In this document: positions 36,387-46,164 of the stretch, one piece after another
How positions within the stretch are numbered: the first letter of the stretch is position 1
Layout of the letters: each line of letters begins with the position of its first letter
Assembly: GCA_020723965.1 (NCBI GenBank)
Contig: DYHW01000001.1
Coordinates: 606,587 to 670,586, forward strand
Reading direction: 5' to 3'
From: Melioribacter sp.
GTDB taxonomy: Bacteria; Bacteroidota; Ignavibacteria; Ignavibacteriales; Melioribacteraceae
Length of the DNA: 64,000 nucleotides
The notes under the pieces: generated by a model
Told to the model about the DNA's origin: nothing
Seen by the model: the letters and a program-made list of their open reading frames with translations, nothing else
Databases searched by the model: none
Made by a program: the position numbers and the translations under genes

Positions 36387-37754
36387 GTGGATCCTGTAGT
36401 AAGTTACCTAAAAAATAATTTCAATAATTACATTGAAGAACTGAAGGAGTATTTGCGTATTCCAAGTATTAGTACTTTAGAAACACATAAAGAAGAAATG
36501 GTTCGCTGCGCAGAATTTCTAAAAGGAAAGCTGCAAGATGCCGGTATGACGCGTGTTGAAATTTTTGAAACCGCCGGTCATCCGTTAGTTTATTCAGAGT
36601 GGCTTGGTCAGCCCGGCAAGCCAACTGTTTTAATATATGGACATTACGATGTTCAGCCGGTAGACCCGATCGATTTATGGAAAAACGATCCTTTTCAACC
36701 TACAATTGAAGAGGGAAAAATATGGGCGCGCGGAGCTAATGATAATAAGGGACAGAACTTTGTTCATATAAAAAGCGTTGAAGCATATTTAAAAACTCTT
36801 GGCGCTCTTCCCTTGAATGTGAAATTTTTATTTGAAGGCGAAGAGGAAATTGGAAGTTCCAACTTGAGCTTATTCTTAAAAGAGAAGAAAGAATTGCTTA
36901 AGTGCGATGCTATTTTAATTTCTGATACTAATTTGTTTGCGCCAAATGTTCCTACCATAACTTACGGGTTGCGCGGGCTGCTTTATATGGAACTTGAAGT
37001 TACTGCAGCCAACAGAGACCTGCATTCGGGCAGTTATGGCGGCGCAGTGGCTAACCCTATAAATGAACTTGCAAAACTAATTTCTAAACTTTATGATAAG
37101 AACAATAAAATTACCATCCCTAACTTTTACAAAGATGTTCTTAAGCTTACAAAAGAAGAGAAAAATAATTTCAAACGGCTGAAATTTTCTGATAAAAAAT
37201 ATGCTAAAGAACTTGGCGTAAAAGAATTGCAGGGTGAAAAAGGATTTTCAACTTTAGAACGATTATGGACGCGCCCAACATTAGATTGCAATGGTATTGT
37301 TGGCGGATTTACCGAGAGCGGCGCAAAAACTGTTTTACCATCTAAAGCATTTGTTAAGATCAGTATGCGGCTTGTACCACATCAGGAACCAGTAAAAATT
37401 GCCAAAGATTTTACAAAGTTTATTAAATCATTAACTCCAAAAAGCGTAACCGTTAATGTACGAATGCACCACTATGGTTTACCTGTAATTGCGCCATTAA
37501 ACAGCAGTGCAATTAGAGCAGGGGCAAATGCAATTTCAAAAGCTTATGGTAAAAAAGCTGTTTTTACCCGCGATGGCGGCTCCATTCCAATTGTCGTTGA
37601 ATTTATGAAACATTTAAATGCTCCTGCTGTTTTAATGGGGCTTGGATTAGATTCAGACGATATACATTCTCCAAATGAACATTTTAGATTGGAGAACTTC
37701 GAAAAAGGTTTACTTAGTTCTGCTTATTTTATTGATGAATTTTCGAAAAGTTGA
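36387..37754 (+). CDS. M20 family metallopeptidase (dipeptidase)
   Basis: 455 residues from a GTG start with an excellent AAGGAGG (36376-36382) just upstream. Zinc-site motifs in order: LIYGHYDVQPVDP (His, Asp), WARGANDNKGQ (bridging Asp), LFEGEEEIGSSNL (catalytic Glu and ligand), LISDTNLF, and the C-terminal DDIHSPNEHF (His ligand). The insertion domain for dimerisation carries LHSGSYGGAVANP. This is the carnosinase/PepV-like dipeptidase branch; cytoplasmic. Substrates are probably dipeptides, not further defined. Confidence 0.9.
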   Translation: MDPVVSYLKNNFNNYIEELKEYLRIPSISTLETHKEEMVRCAEFLKGKLQDAGMTRVEIFETAGHPLVYSEWLGQPGKPTVLIYGHYDVQPVDPIDLWKNDPFQPTIEEGKIWARGANDNKGQNFVHIKSVEAYLKTLGALPLNVKFLFEGEEEIGSSNLSLFLKEKKELLKCDAILISDTNLFAPNVPTITYGLRGLLYMELEVTAANRDLHSGSYGGAVANPINELAKLISKLYDKNNKITIPNFYKDVLKLTKEEKNNFKRLKFSDKKYAKELGVKELQGEKGFSTLERLWTRPTLDCNGIVGGFTESGAKTVLPSKAFVKISMRLVPHQEPVKIAKDFTKFIKSLTPKSVTVNVRMHHYGLPVIAPLNSSAIRAGANAISKAYGKKAVFTRDGGSIPIVVEFMKHLNAPAVLMGLGLDSDDIHSPNEHFRLENFEKGLLSSAYFIDEFSKS

Positions 37755-37786
37755 GATGGAAAAATTTTTTATGAAGGAGATACAGA

Positions 37787-38641
37787 ATGAAACTCTATAA
37801 GTTTTTTGTAGTATTTCCTCTATTGATTTTCTCTCTTAATGCATGCACCTCCAAAGAAGAGGATAAAGGAGATGCCGCAACTTCAACGGCTAAAGATGAA
37901 GAGTTGAGAGAGTACAATATTGCCATTGAAAAAGAGCAGGCAAAAAACCGGTTCCCGTGCGATACCATCTCTTTGCAAGAATTTGTTCTCAACAATTATG
38001 ATGCGGGTACTTATCTTGTTAAGTTTGATAGAACATTAACATACAATGTTCCGAAATCTGCTGTTATTTATTTCAAAGAAGCAGGAAATTTTCTTCTTGC
38101 TGTTATTGCAAAGTCAAAACCAGGTGAAAGAAATATTGAAACAAAAAACGTTATTGGTTATGAATCAAGCTTTATAAATCTTGATAGCACAAAATTGGGA
38201 ACCGCTTTTTTTTGGCTGACTCTTTTTGAGTGCAAAGAGGGGGAATTCTTGAAATTATGGGAATCGGAAGTTCCAATTCATGGCGGGTTCAATAGAATGA
38301 CAATCAGAACTTGGAAACAGAAGAATATTAAATATGTTGAGTTGAATTACGAAGATGGAATTATTTCCGGGCATAGAAATTATAATTTCTTTTTAATTGA
38401 TGGCTGGCGCAAACCGCCGCATCTTATCGAAACCTACGCTGGTATTGCGCACAAGCGAACAATTACAAATGTGAACAACGATAAATTTCCTGATTATTAT
38501 GAATATCGGTTTAGTTCGGCGGCTTGGGCAACCGATTCGTTATATCAAATTAGAATAATTGATTCTATTCCTTTCTATTGGAGCCAGAAGAGAAATCTTT
38601 ATATAACCGATAGAAACCCGAGATGGTTTAGAAAATATTAA
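37787..38641 (+). CDS. Lipoprotein of unknown function
   Basis: 284 residues with a lipobox LNAC (Cys20) and a charged linker (TSKEEDKGD). The rest is a mixed beta-rich domain without a motif I recognise. AAGGAG lies 10 bp before the ATG; 32 bp separate it from the M20 peptidase gene and 31 bp from the YgfZ-like gene, so it is probably co-transcribed with both. Confidence 0.65.
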   Translation: MKLYKFFVVFPLLIFSLNACTSKEEDKGDAATSTAKDEELREYNIAIEKEQAKNRFPCDTISLQEFVLNNYDAGTYLVKFDRTLTYNVPKSAVIYFKEAGNFLLAVIAKSKPGERNIETKNVIGYESSFINLDSTKLGTAFFWLTLFECKEGEFLKLWESEVPIHGGFNRMTIRTWKQKNIKYVELNYEDGIISGHRNYNFFLIDGWRKPPHLIETYAGIAHKRTITNVNNDKFPDYYEYRFSSAAWATDSLYQIRIIDSIPFYWSQKRNLYITDRNPRWFRKY

Positions 38642-38672
38642 ATTACCCTAAAGGACTATTAAGGAATTCTGA

Positions 38673-39749
38673 ATGTTTGTGGAGAAAAATATTGTGCAAA
38701 AATTTGAAGAATATATTTTAAGCAAGTATCCAAATGCAATTGTCGGGAGCAATAAAGCTGAGCGTTATACTTCTGTTCAAGAAGAGTTTGGGTTATTAAA
38801 AAATAGCGTTGGTGTTCGTATAATAACAGAACCCGCCTTAATTAAGATGAACGGCAAGGACTCTTTAGATTTTTTACATCGCATTTCTACAAATGATGTC
38901 AAAGCTCTTAAACCATTTCAGAAAAAGCACACGCTTTTTCTTAATGAGAAAGGAAGATTTATTGCGCCATCTATATTATTGGTTAATGAGAACGAAATTT
39001 TTGTTTTGAGCCACTACGATAATGAACATAGGTTATTTAGCTGGATCAACAAGTTCATAATTATGGAAGATATTAAAACAGAAAATGTTTCTGCTCATTT
39101 TGCGCTATTAGAAATTATGGGCCCGCAAGCAGAATCTTTTTTAACTTTATTGCTTGGCAGCGAGTTAAACAAAGTTGGCAATGATGATTTTAAAAGATTC
39201 GATATTGACGGATTTACCTTCTTCTTCTTTTATGATGTTAATAACAACAAAAGATTTTTCAAAATACTGATTGAAAAAATAAAAATTGCAGAATTGATCG
39301 AATATTTCTTCAACATAAAAAGCGTATTCGAGCTTGGATTATTGGGGGAAGAAGCTTATAAAAATTTCAGAATAGAAAATAGAATTCCTTATTTTCCAGA
39401 TGAACTAAACTTTAACACAAATCCTCACGAAACAAATTTGATTAAAGAAGTTAGTTTTACAAAAGGATGTTATATTGGACAGGAAATTATTGCGCGGTTA
39501 GATACGTACGATAAAGTTCAGAGAAAATTAACGCGTGTTAGTTTTTCAGAAGTTATAAACACTGCTCCCAATGTTGTCTACGATGCTGAACAAAATGAAG
39601 CTGGTGTTATTACTAGCATTGCCTCGTCTGAAATATTTAAACCGCAGATTGGATTGGCTTTGATTAAGAAAAGATTTCTAAAAGATTCAGTAAATCTTTA
39701 TACGATTCTTGGCGATAAAAAAATTGCAGTTGCAATAGCGGATGAATAA
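38673..39749 (+). CDS. ygfZ: YgfZ/GcvT-like folate-binding protein
   Basis: 358 residues of the GcvT fold. The family signature KGCYIGQEIIARL with its conserved Cys is at about 267-279, and IKMNGKDSLDFLHRISTNDV near 55 is the N-terminal motif. YgfZ proteins bind tetrahydrofolate and help make or repair certain Fe-S enzymes. True glycine-cleavage GcvT lacks the KGCYxGQE cysteine, so YgfZ is the better name. It is followed 8 bp later by the adenosyltransferase gene. Confidence 0.85.
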   Translation: MFVEKNIVQKFEEYILSKYPNAIVGSNKAERYTSVQEEFGLLKNSVGVRIITEPALIKMNGKDSLDFLHRISTNDVKALKPFQKKHTLFLNEKGRFIAPSILLVNENEIFVLSHYDNEHRLFSWINKFIIMEDIKTENVSAHFALLEIMGPQAESFLTLLLGSELNKVGNDDFKRFDIDGFTFFFFYDVNNNKRFFKILIEKIKIAELIEYFFNIKSVFELGLLGEEAYKNFRIENRIPYFPDELNFNTNPHETNLIKEVSFTKGCYIGQEIIARLDTYDKVQRKLTRVSFSEVINTAPNVVYDAEQNEAGVITSIASSEIFKPQIGLALIKKRFLKDSVNLYTILGDKKIAVAIADE

Positions 39750-39757
39750 AATAATAG

Positions 39758-40306
39758 ATGAAAATTTATACAAAAACGGGGGATAAAGGCGAAACATCTC
39801 TTTTCGGAGGCAGAAGAGTTGGCAAAGATGATTTAAGAATTGATGCCTACGGCATTGTGGATGAGCTGAACTCTCTTCTTGGCGTTGCATTAACTGAGTT
39901 AAAAAATGGGGAACTAAAAGAAGTTATTAAAAGTATACAGAACGAGCTTTTTATTGTTGGAGCGGATTTAGCTACTCCGTTTGAAGAAGGCAATAAATTT
40001 TTTATTATTATAAGAGTTGCTCCAAGTTTTACAATTCGTCTCGAAAATTTAATTGATAGATTTGAGTCTGATTTGCCTGAATTGAAAAACTTTATCTTGC
40101 CTGGTGGAGAAAAAGGGGCTGCTCTATTGCATTTTGCAAGAACAGTTTGCCGCAGAGCTGAACGTAGAGTTGTAGCTCTGTCAAAATCTGAAAAGATAAA
40201 TAGTGAAATTGAAGTTTATCTTAACCGTCTTTCAGATTTATTGTTTGTCTTAGCTCGTTTTGAAAATTACTCGAACGGTTCTTCTGATATTATTTGGCAA
40301 AAATAA
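39758..40306 (+). CDS. Cob(I)alamin adenosyltransferase, PduO type
   Basis: 182 residues. KIYTKTGDKGETSLFGGRRVGKDD at the N-terminus is the ATP-binding signature; DAYGIVDELNSLLG, FARTVCRRAERRVV and YLNRLSDLLFVLAR complete the PduO/MMAB pattern. It transfers adenosyl from ATP to cobalamin, giving coenzyme B12, for example for methylmalonyl-CoA mutase. It lies just upstream of the tmRNA gene and ends the M20-lipoprotein-ygfZ group. Confidence 0.92.
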   Translation: MKIYTKTGDKGETSLFGGRRVGKDDLRIDAYGIVDELNSLLGVALTELKNGELKEVIKSIQNELFIVGADLATPFEEGNKFFIIIRVAPSFTIRLENLIDRFESDLPELKNFILPGGEKGAALLHFARTVCRRAERRVVALSKSEKINSEIEVYLNRLSDLLFVLARFENYSNGSSDIIWQK

Positions 40307-40345
40307 TTCTTTCGGCATTTGTTCTTCGTATAAAGAAATTTTTAC

Positions 40346-40695
40346 GGGGGTGAAATTGGCTTCGACGGGATTATAAGTTCTTTGAACTGCGCACCGTGTT
40401 CTCCGTAGACACGTTAAACGACGGTAATAAAAATAACTGGCGAATATAACTACGCTCTCGCTGCGTAATTAACGCAGCCGTTCTTCATTTCCACGCATAC
40501 CGGGATCTGAAAGAACGTCGTTTGGTATGATAGCCAAATCGAACTTCCGAATAGATGAGGCGAAACTAATTTCGGAATTGTCCCGAATAAAACTTGTCTC
40601 CCGGTTTTATCGGGATGAAATTAAGAGAGAGACTATGTGTGTAGACGTTCATAGAAATGTAATTTCGGACGCGGGTTCGACTCCCGCCACCTCCA
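40346..40695 (+). ncRNA. ssrA: Transfer-messenger RNA (tmRNA)
   Basis: The 5' end GGGGGTG pairs with CACCTCC at 40688-40694 to form the acceptor stem. TTGGCTTCGACGGG at 40356-40369 is the conserved 5' segment, and GCGGG TTCGACT CCCGC near the 3' end is the T arm. CCA is not encoded (next bases CAA). The tag frame is 40439-40468, reading GEYNYALAA then stop; Gly as first residue is as in Bacteroidetes tags. It rescues ribosomes stalled on broken mRNAs. An open frame crossing it at 40527-40781 is not a gene. Confidence 0.95.
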
Positions 40696-41005
40696 CAAAA
40701 TCATTTTTCTATTTTTCTAACATTGACTTTGCCTGTCTAACAAATAGGTTGTTGTTAAAATGGGGAATTTGTTTTCTGTAAAACATCATTAGTTTTTGTA
40801 ATATTGGCTTTGCCTGCCATTCACTCGCAGATGGTAATCCAAATCGAAAGCTATTTTTTTCTGTCTAAAAGTTTACTATCACCAATTTATAATAGAAACG
40901 AATAAATCAAAAAGTGTAAAAAGAATGACTATCGTTTCATTTCTTGATTTTCAAACAGCCTATTGGTAAAATTGCAAGCGAAAAAAATCATTCGGAGGTT
41001 TCTTA
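40696..41005 (+). other. Non-coding spacer after tmRNA
   Basis: 310 bp without a gene. Two similar 20-bp segments, AACATTGACTTTGCCTG near 40718 and AATATTGGCTTTGCCTG near 40800, form a short direct repeat. The end carries the promoter at 40944-40974. Confidence 0.5.
40944..40974 (+). promoter_or_regulatory. Bacteroidota-type promoter before the PpiC operon
   Basis: TTG (40944-40946), exactly 20 bases, then TAAAATTG (40967-40974), one mismatch from TAnnTTTG. The ATG is 31 bp downstream and preceded by GGAGG. Confidence 0.55.
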
Positions 41006-42991
41006 ATGCACAATGGGAAATTATTTTTTTTCATCATCCCTATTTTGGCTCTAGTTTCTTGTTCATCGGAACATTCCAAAATAGTTGTAGCCGAGTATGG
41101 TAATTACAAAATTTATATGGATGAATTCGAAAAGGCATACTCTAAGAATGCCGGCGGAGTAGAAAAAGCCAGTAAAGATTCTCTAGATGCGTATAAAAAT
41201 TTTCTGGCTCTTTACGTTAACTACAAATTAAAATTACGAGACGCTGCAGTACGCGGATATACAAAAGATGCTGATATGCAGAAAGAATATAACGATTACA
41301 AAAAGAATATCGGGGCAACCTTATTTCTTGAAAACGAATTATATGAACCGAATTTAAAACAACTTTACGAGAGAAGAAAAACTGAATACCGCGCAAGCCA
41401 CATTTTCCTTACACCAGATGATTCAACTGACCAGAAGAAAATTGAAGAACTCGGAAATCAAATTCTCGAACATGCAAAAAATGGAGAAGACTTTGCTTCA
41501 CTGGCAAAACAGTATTCAAAAGATAGCTACACAAACCGAGACGGAGGAGATGTTTATTATTTTACAGCCGGTCAAATTAACAGCGCTGTTATTGAAGATG
41601 CAGTTTATTCTTTAAATGAAGGAGAAATTTATCCTTCGCTTGTTAATTCCGGTTTTGGTTATCACATAATTAAGATAACTGAAAAGCATCCGCGCCGCGT
41701 TTCTCTTCGTGCTGAACATATTTTAATTCAATTCAAAGATTCTACCGGAGCGGCAGATACTGCCAAAGCTTTAAAAGAGATTACAGAGATCGAAAGACAG
41801 TTGAAAAATGGCGCTGATTTTAATGATTTGGCTTTTAAATATTCTCAGGACTCAGGCAGCCGTTTGAAAAAAGGCGATCTCGGGTTCTTAAGGCGCAGGG
41901 ATACATTCGTAGAATTTGATGAAGCGCTTTTTAAATTAAAGATTGGCGAGATTTCACCGATCGTTAAAACGCGCTTTGGATTTCACATCATAAAAGTTGT
42001 TGACGAATCTCTTTACCCTAGTTACGAACAAGAAAAAGAAGAACTGAAAGAAATTTTTCAACATTCCCGTTATAAAACCGAATTTGAAAAAATTGTTGAA
42101 AGGTTGAAAAAAGAATTTCATTATCATTTGAACGAAGATACTTTCAATAAAGTTTTATCAATGGCAGACACGTTGAAAATATCAAGCGATTATTGGGGCA
42201 GTAAACTTAATAAAGAAGCGGGTAATAGCAATCTTTTTACTATCAACGGTTCGCAATATTTTCTTGACAGTCTTGTAAGCAATATGATCAAGCTAGAGTC
42301 TTTTGCCGGAAAAACTTTTGATTTGAAAACTCTAAAAGAAGGGATAGAAAAATACGCGGGCGATTTGTTGGTTAAGCAGAAAGCGATAGTTTACGATAAG
42401 GTGGATCCTGAATTTGCAAAATTGATGGAGGATTATGAAAATGGAATGTATCTTTTCAAGGTTCTTGATGATGAGATCTGGTCAAAACTAGAAATTGACA
42501 GCGCTAAGGTTCAGAAATTTTATGATGAGACAAAAGTTAATTACAGATGGAAAGATCGTGTAGAGTTCAAAGAAATTTATAGTCAGAGCGATTCACTAAT
42601 CAACAACTGTTATTCTTTAGCTGTTTCTGGTTATGATTTTGACAGTTTGTTTGTGAAATTTAGCCAAAGAATCGGATACGAGAACAAACCCGGCTACTAC
42701 GGATTGATTGATACAGATTTCAATGAACTTGCAAAACAATCAAATACGCTAGAGCAAATTGGTGATATTTCGAAGCCGTTTCAATTTGAGGGCGGATGGT
42801 CTATTGTTAAACTTATAAAGCGAGAACCAGCGCGATTAAAAACTTTTGATGAAGCTAAAGGAGAGGCTGCAAGCATTTTACAAGAAAAAGAGAGTAAACG
42901 GCTTGATGAAGTTTACCTCAATAAACTGAAAAAAATTTACAAACCGAAACTTCATTATGATAAACTGCACAATGCATTTAAACAACAATAG
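41006..42991 (+). CDS. PpiC-type peptidylprolyl isomerase lipoprotein
   Basis: 661 residues. Signal peptide with lipobox VSCS (Cys about 20), so membrane-anchored in the periplasm. A SurA-like N-terminal helical part is followed by two parvulin domains, starting YRASHIFLTPDD (about 130) and LRAEHILIQFKD (about 235), each with the GGDVYYF/GDLGFLRR and GFGYHIIK/RFGFHIIK motifs. A degenerate third parvulin-like region lies at about 500-640. It should fold outer-membrane or exported proteins. First gene of three consecutive SurA-like genes; it overlaps the next by 35 bp. Confidence 0.88.
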   Translation: MHNGKLFFFIIPILALVSCSSEHSKIVVAEYGNYKIYMDEFEKAYSKNAGGVEKASKDSLDAYKNFLALYVNYKLKLRDAAVRGYTKDADMQKEYNDYKKNIGATLFLENELYEPNLKQLYERRKTEYRASHIFLTPDDSTDQKKIEELGNQILEHAKNGEDFASLAKQYSKDSYTNRDGGDVYYFTAGQINSAVIEDAVYSLNEGEIYPSLVNSGFGYHIIKITEKHPRRVSLRAEHILIQFKDSTGAADTAKALKEITEIERQLKNGADFNDLAFKYSQDSGSRLKKGDLGFLRRRDTFVEFDEALFKLKIGEISPIVKTRFGFHIIKVVDESLYPSYEQEKEELKEIFQHSRYKTEFEKIVERLKKEFHYHLNEDTFNKVLSMADTLKISSDYWGSKLNKEAGNSNLFTINGSQYFLDSLVSNMIKLESFAGKTFDLKTLKEGIEKYAGDLLVKQKAIVYDKVDPEFAKLMEDYENGMYLFKVLDDEIWSKLEIDSAKVQKFYDETKVNYRWKDRVEFKEIYSQSDSLINNCYSLAVSGYDFDSLFVKFSQRIGYENKPGYYGLIDTDFNELAKQSNTLEQIGDISKPFQFEGGWSIVKLIKREPARLKTFDEAKGEAASILQEKESKRLDEVYLNKLKKIYKPKLHYDKLHNAFKQQ

Positions 42992-43805
42992 AACTCCGCC
43001 CATATTTTTTTATCTGATTTTTGCTTTTCTGCTACCCGGCTGTTCTAAAGAAGTGAAACAGGATAAATATGTTGCTAAGGTTAATGACGCTCTGTTGACA
43101 GAAGAGTTTTTAGATTCTGCTTTAACAAATTATAGAAATCAACATAAATACCGCGCAGAATTTATAAATGATTGGATCGAAAATGAAGTATTATATCAGG
43201 AGGCAGTAAAAGAAGGAATTACCAAAGAGCACGAGTTTAACTCAATAATTGAGCAGAGCAAAAAAGAGCTGGCTACAGCTTTGTTCATTCAACGGTTAAT
43301 TGCCGAAAACAAGATTGACCCTTCTGAAGAAGAAATCCGCAGCTACTTCGCTGAGAAAAAAGAAGATTTTAAATTGATAGATGATGTTTATAAACTGAAT
43401 TTGATCAAGTTTAACAATTTTGATAAAGCAATTCAATTCAGAAATAGATTGATTGAAACTCGTTGGGAAAATGCGCTCAACGCTTTTCGAAATGAGCAGT
43501 CAATCATCGATTCGAAATCAAACGTCTATTTTTACAAATATCAATTGCAGCCGCTTCTTCTTTTAAGATTAGTTGATAACCTTCAACCTTTGGAAGTAAG
43601 CGTCATTTTTGAAACGGAACAGATGTCGTTTGCCGTTGTTCAATTACTCGAAAAGATTGAAAAAGATTCAGACCCGCCTTTCGAGTTTGTAAAAGAAGAA
43701 GCGCAAATGAAACTGATAATATTGAAAAAGAAAGAGTTCATTAGAAATTATATTAACAAATTGGTCTCCAACCATAACCTTGAGATTGTGAGGTATTCTG
43801 AATGA
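42957..43805 (+). CDS. SurA_N-like lipoprotein without a clear parvulin domain
   Basis: 282 residues (ATG at 42972 is an alternative start). Lipobox LPGC, then KVNDALLTEEFLDSALTNYR and a helical chaperone-like region as in SurA and PrsA N-termini (FINDWIENEVLYQEAVKEGI). The place of the isomerase domain is filled by a divergent segment (about 120-230) lacking the HI..GF..I motifs. It looks like a chaperone-only relative. It overlaps its neighbours on both sides (35 bp and 4 bp, ATGA), so the three products are translated together. Confidence 0.7.
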   Translation: MINCTMHLNNNRTPPIFFYLIFAFLLPGCSKEVKQDKYVAKVNDALLTEEFLDSALTNYRNQHKYRAEFINDWIENEVLYQEAVKEGITKEHEFNSIIEQSKKELATALFIQRLIAENKIDPSEEEIRSYFAEKKEDFKLIDDVYKLNLIKFNNFDKAIQFRNRLIETRWENALNAFRNEQSIIDSKSNVYFYKYQLQPLLLLRLVDNLQPLEVSVIFETEQMSFAVVQLLEKIEKDSDPPFEFVKEEAQMKLIILKKKEFIRNYINKLVSNHNLEIVRYSE

Positions 43806-45067
43806 AAAAATTATTTTTAATTCTATTGTTCCCGGGCTTTTTGTTTGCGCAGCAGGTCTTAGATAAAATAGTTGCGGTTGTAGATAATGAAATTATTCTT
43901 CAATCCGAACTTGATTTTCGCGTAAACATGGAAGCTGTGCAAAAAAATATTAAGCAACCCGATGATAATTTAAGAAGAGCAATTCTTAATGCTATAATAG
44001 AAGAAAAACTTCTTTATGCTCAAGCTGAGCTTGATTCTATTAAAGTTACCGATGATCAGGTAAAGCAGCAGCTCGATTATCAAATCAATTATTTCACTCA
44101 ACAGTACGGCTCTCGTGAACGAATAGAGCAGATTTACGGAATGCCGATCGAGAAGTTAAAACGATCTTTGCAAGATGATATTCGAAAAAATCTGATGGCT
44201 CAACTGCTTCAGCAAAAGAAATTTGGACAACTTGAATCATCTCGTAAAGAAGTAGAAGATTTTTTTGAGATGTTTAAGGATTCTCTTGGCGTTGTGCCGC
44301 AAAAATTTCAGATTTCGCATATTTTCTTGAATCCCAAAACCGGAGAACGTGTAAAGAAAAAAGCGCGCAACTTTGCTCAGACTCTTCTTGATTCTATAAA
44401 AAAAGGGGGTGACTTTGCAGAGCTTGCTAAAAAGCAATCAGATGATCCTGGCAGCGCTGCTCAGGGCGGTGATCTTGGATTTGTAAAGCGAGGCGTCTTC
44501 TTTTCGGAATTTGAAGCGGCTGCTTTTGCGCTTGCACCTAATCAGATTTCAGGTATTATCGAATCGCCCGTCGGCTTTCATATTATTCAGCTTTTAGAAA
44601 GAAGGGGCGATGCAATTCACGCGCGGCATATCCTTATTAAAATTAAAGCTGATGACGAAGCCGATCTTGCTGCAATAGAATTCTTAACGGAAATAAGAGA
44701 TAGTATCGTTCGTAAATTAAATACATTCTCTTACTATGCAAAAAAATACAGCGATGATAAAGAGAATGCTAAGTTTGGCGGCGAACTCGGAACTTTCGAA
44801 TCCAGCCAACTTGATAAACCCTTACTAGATATTATTTTTAAACTGAAGGAAGGAGAAATTAGTTTTCCAAAACGTCTCGAGATTGACAGAAATGTCTATG
44901 GTTATCATATAATTAAATTAGATAGAAGAATACCCGAACATCGTGCTGATATTGAGACCGATTACGCCGATATTAAAAGATTAGCAGATATGTTTAAGAA
45001 ACAGAAGCAATATGCAGCTTGGATTAAAGAACTTAAAGAAAAGATATTTTGGGAAGTTAGATTATAA
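43802..45067 (+). CDS. surA: SurA-like periplasmic chaperone / peptidylprolyl isomerase
   Basis: 421 residues with a cleavable signal peptide (cut after FAQ) and then VLDKIVAVVDNEIILQSELDFR, the classic SurA start. The chaperone domain spans about 20-165. Two parvulin domains begin at FQISHIFLNPKTG (about 172) and IHARHILIKIKAD (about 276), each with GGDLGFV/GGELGTF and VGFHIIQL/YGYHIIKL. SurA escorts outer-membrane barrel proteins. The start overlaps the preceding stop as ATGA. Confidence 0.9.
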   Translation: MKKLFLILLFPGFLFAQQVLDKIVAVVDNEIILQSELDFRVNMEAVQKNIKQPDDNLRRAILNAIIEEKLLYAQAELDSIKVTDDQVKQQLDYQINYFTQQYGSRERIEQIYGMPIEKLKRSLQDDIRKNLMAQLLQQKKFGQLESSRKEVEDFFEMFKDSLGVVPQKFQISHIFLNPKTGERVKKKARNFAQTLLDSIKKGGDFAELAKKQSDDPGSAAQGGDLGFVKRGVFFSEFEAAAFALAPNQISGIIESPVGFHIIQLLERRGDAIHARHILIKIKADDEADLAAIEFLTEIRDSIVRKLNTFSYYAKKYSDDKENAKFGGELGTFESSQLDKPLLDIIFKLKEGEISFPKRLEIDRNVYGYHIIKLDRRIPEHRADIETDYADIKRLADMFKKQKQYAAWIKELKEKIFWEVRL

Positions 45068-45150
45068 TTTCTTTGCTCTATTTTAATTAACATATTTGAA
45101 TAACTCGGGATGCAAGTCCGCTATACTGCAATAGATAAATAGGAATTACA

Positions 45151-46137
45151 TTGACACACACATTTCCGACCGATGATGTTAAAGCCGTTGAACAATTAGC
45201 AAATTCAATCAAGCGAATAAAAGAAGAAATTGCAAAAGTAATTGTAGGGCAAGATCAGATCATAAACGATCTGCTTGTTAGTCTTCTTGCACGCGGACAT
45301 TGTTTGCTTGTCGGCGTTCCAGGGCTTGCTAAAACATTACTCATCAAAACGCTTGCCGAAGTTCTAGATCTAAAATTCAGCCGCATACAATTTACGCCGG
45401 ATTTAATGCCGAGCGACATAACGGGGACAGAAATTATAGATGAAGATTCAGTTACGAAGAAAAGAATTTTCCGTTTTATTCAAGGACCGGTTTTTGCAAA
45501 TATAATTTTAGCAGACGAGATCAACCGCACGCCGCCCAAAACACAAAGCGCGCTTCTGGAAGCAATGCAAGAGCATAAAGTAACCGCCGCCGGCATTACG
45601 CGCACTCTGGATGAACCGTTTTTCGTACTAGCAACACAAAACCCGATTGAACAGGAAGGCACATATCCTTTGCCGGAAGCGCAGCTCGACCGCTTCATGT
45701 TCAATTTGTGGTTAGATTACCCGAGCTTCAAAGAAGAAATTGAAATCATAAAATCCACAACGAGTGATTACAAACCCGAGCTGAAAAAAGTTTTAGCCGC
45801 AGATGAATTGATCAACTTTCAAAATTTAATTAGGCGTGTTCCAGTAGCAGAAAACGTTATTGAATTTGCCGTTAAATTTATTGATTCAACACGCCCTTCG
45901 AATGGAACAAATCAATTTGTTAAAGAGCGAGTTGCTTGGGGCGCTGGTCCTCGCGCGTCTCAGTATCTTATTCTTGCTGCAAAAACAAAAGCCGTTATTG
46001 AAGGAAAATTTACTCCTTCTATAGACGACGTAAAAGCATTTCTTTTGCCTGTTCTCCGCCACAGAATAATTCCAAACTTCTCCGCAGAAGCCGAAGGAAT
46101 TAGCTCGGTGGAGATTATTAATAAGCTGATTAAATAA
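45151..46137 (+). CDS. MoxR-type AAA+ ATPase
   Basis: 328 residues. Walker A VGVPGLAKTLLIK, Walker B ILADEINRTPPKTQSALLEAMQE and sensor FFVLATQNPIEQEGTYPLPEAQLDRF are MoxR hallmarks. These ATPases act as chaperones for metal-cofactor or von Willebrand-factor proteins. The usual partner genes (DUF58, VWA) are not downstream here: next is an M23 peptidase. The start is TTG, 5 bp after AGGAA; no ATG is available before the conserved region. Confidence 0.9.
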   Translation: MTHTFPTDDVKAVEQLANSIKRIKEEIAKVIVGQDQIINDLLVSLLARGHCLLVGVPGLAKTLLIKTLAEVLDLKFSRIQFTPDLMPSDITGTEIIDEDSVTKKRIFRFIQGPVFANIILADEINRTPPKTQSALLEAMQEHKVTAAGITRTLDEPFFVLATQNPIEQEGTYPLPEAQLDRFMFNLWLDYPSFKEEIEIIKSTTSDYKPELKKVLAADELINFQNLIRRVPVAENVIEFAVKFIDSTRPSNGTNQFVKERVAWGAGPRASQYLILAAKTKAVIEGKFTPSIDDVKAFLLPVLRHRIIPNFSAEAEGISSVEIINKLIK

Positions 46138-46164
46138 TTGTAAGCGATGTAATTATAAAAATAT

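Noticed and set aside
40527..40781. Open frame of 84 codons
   Set aside because: Lies across the 3' half of the tmRNA; the RNA structure explains this sequence.
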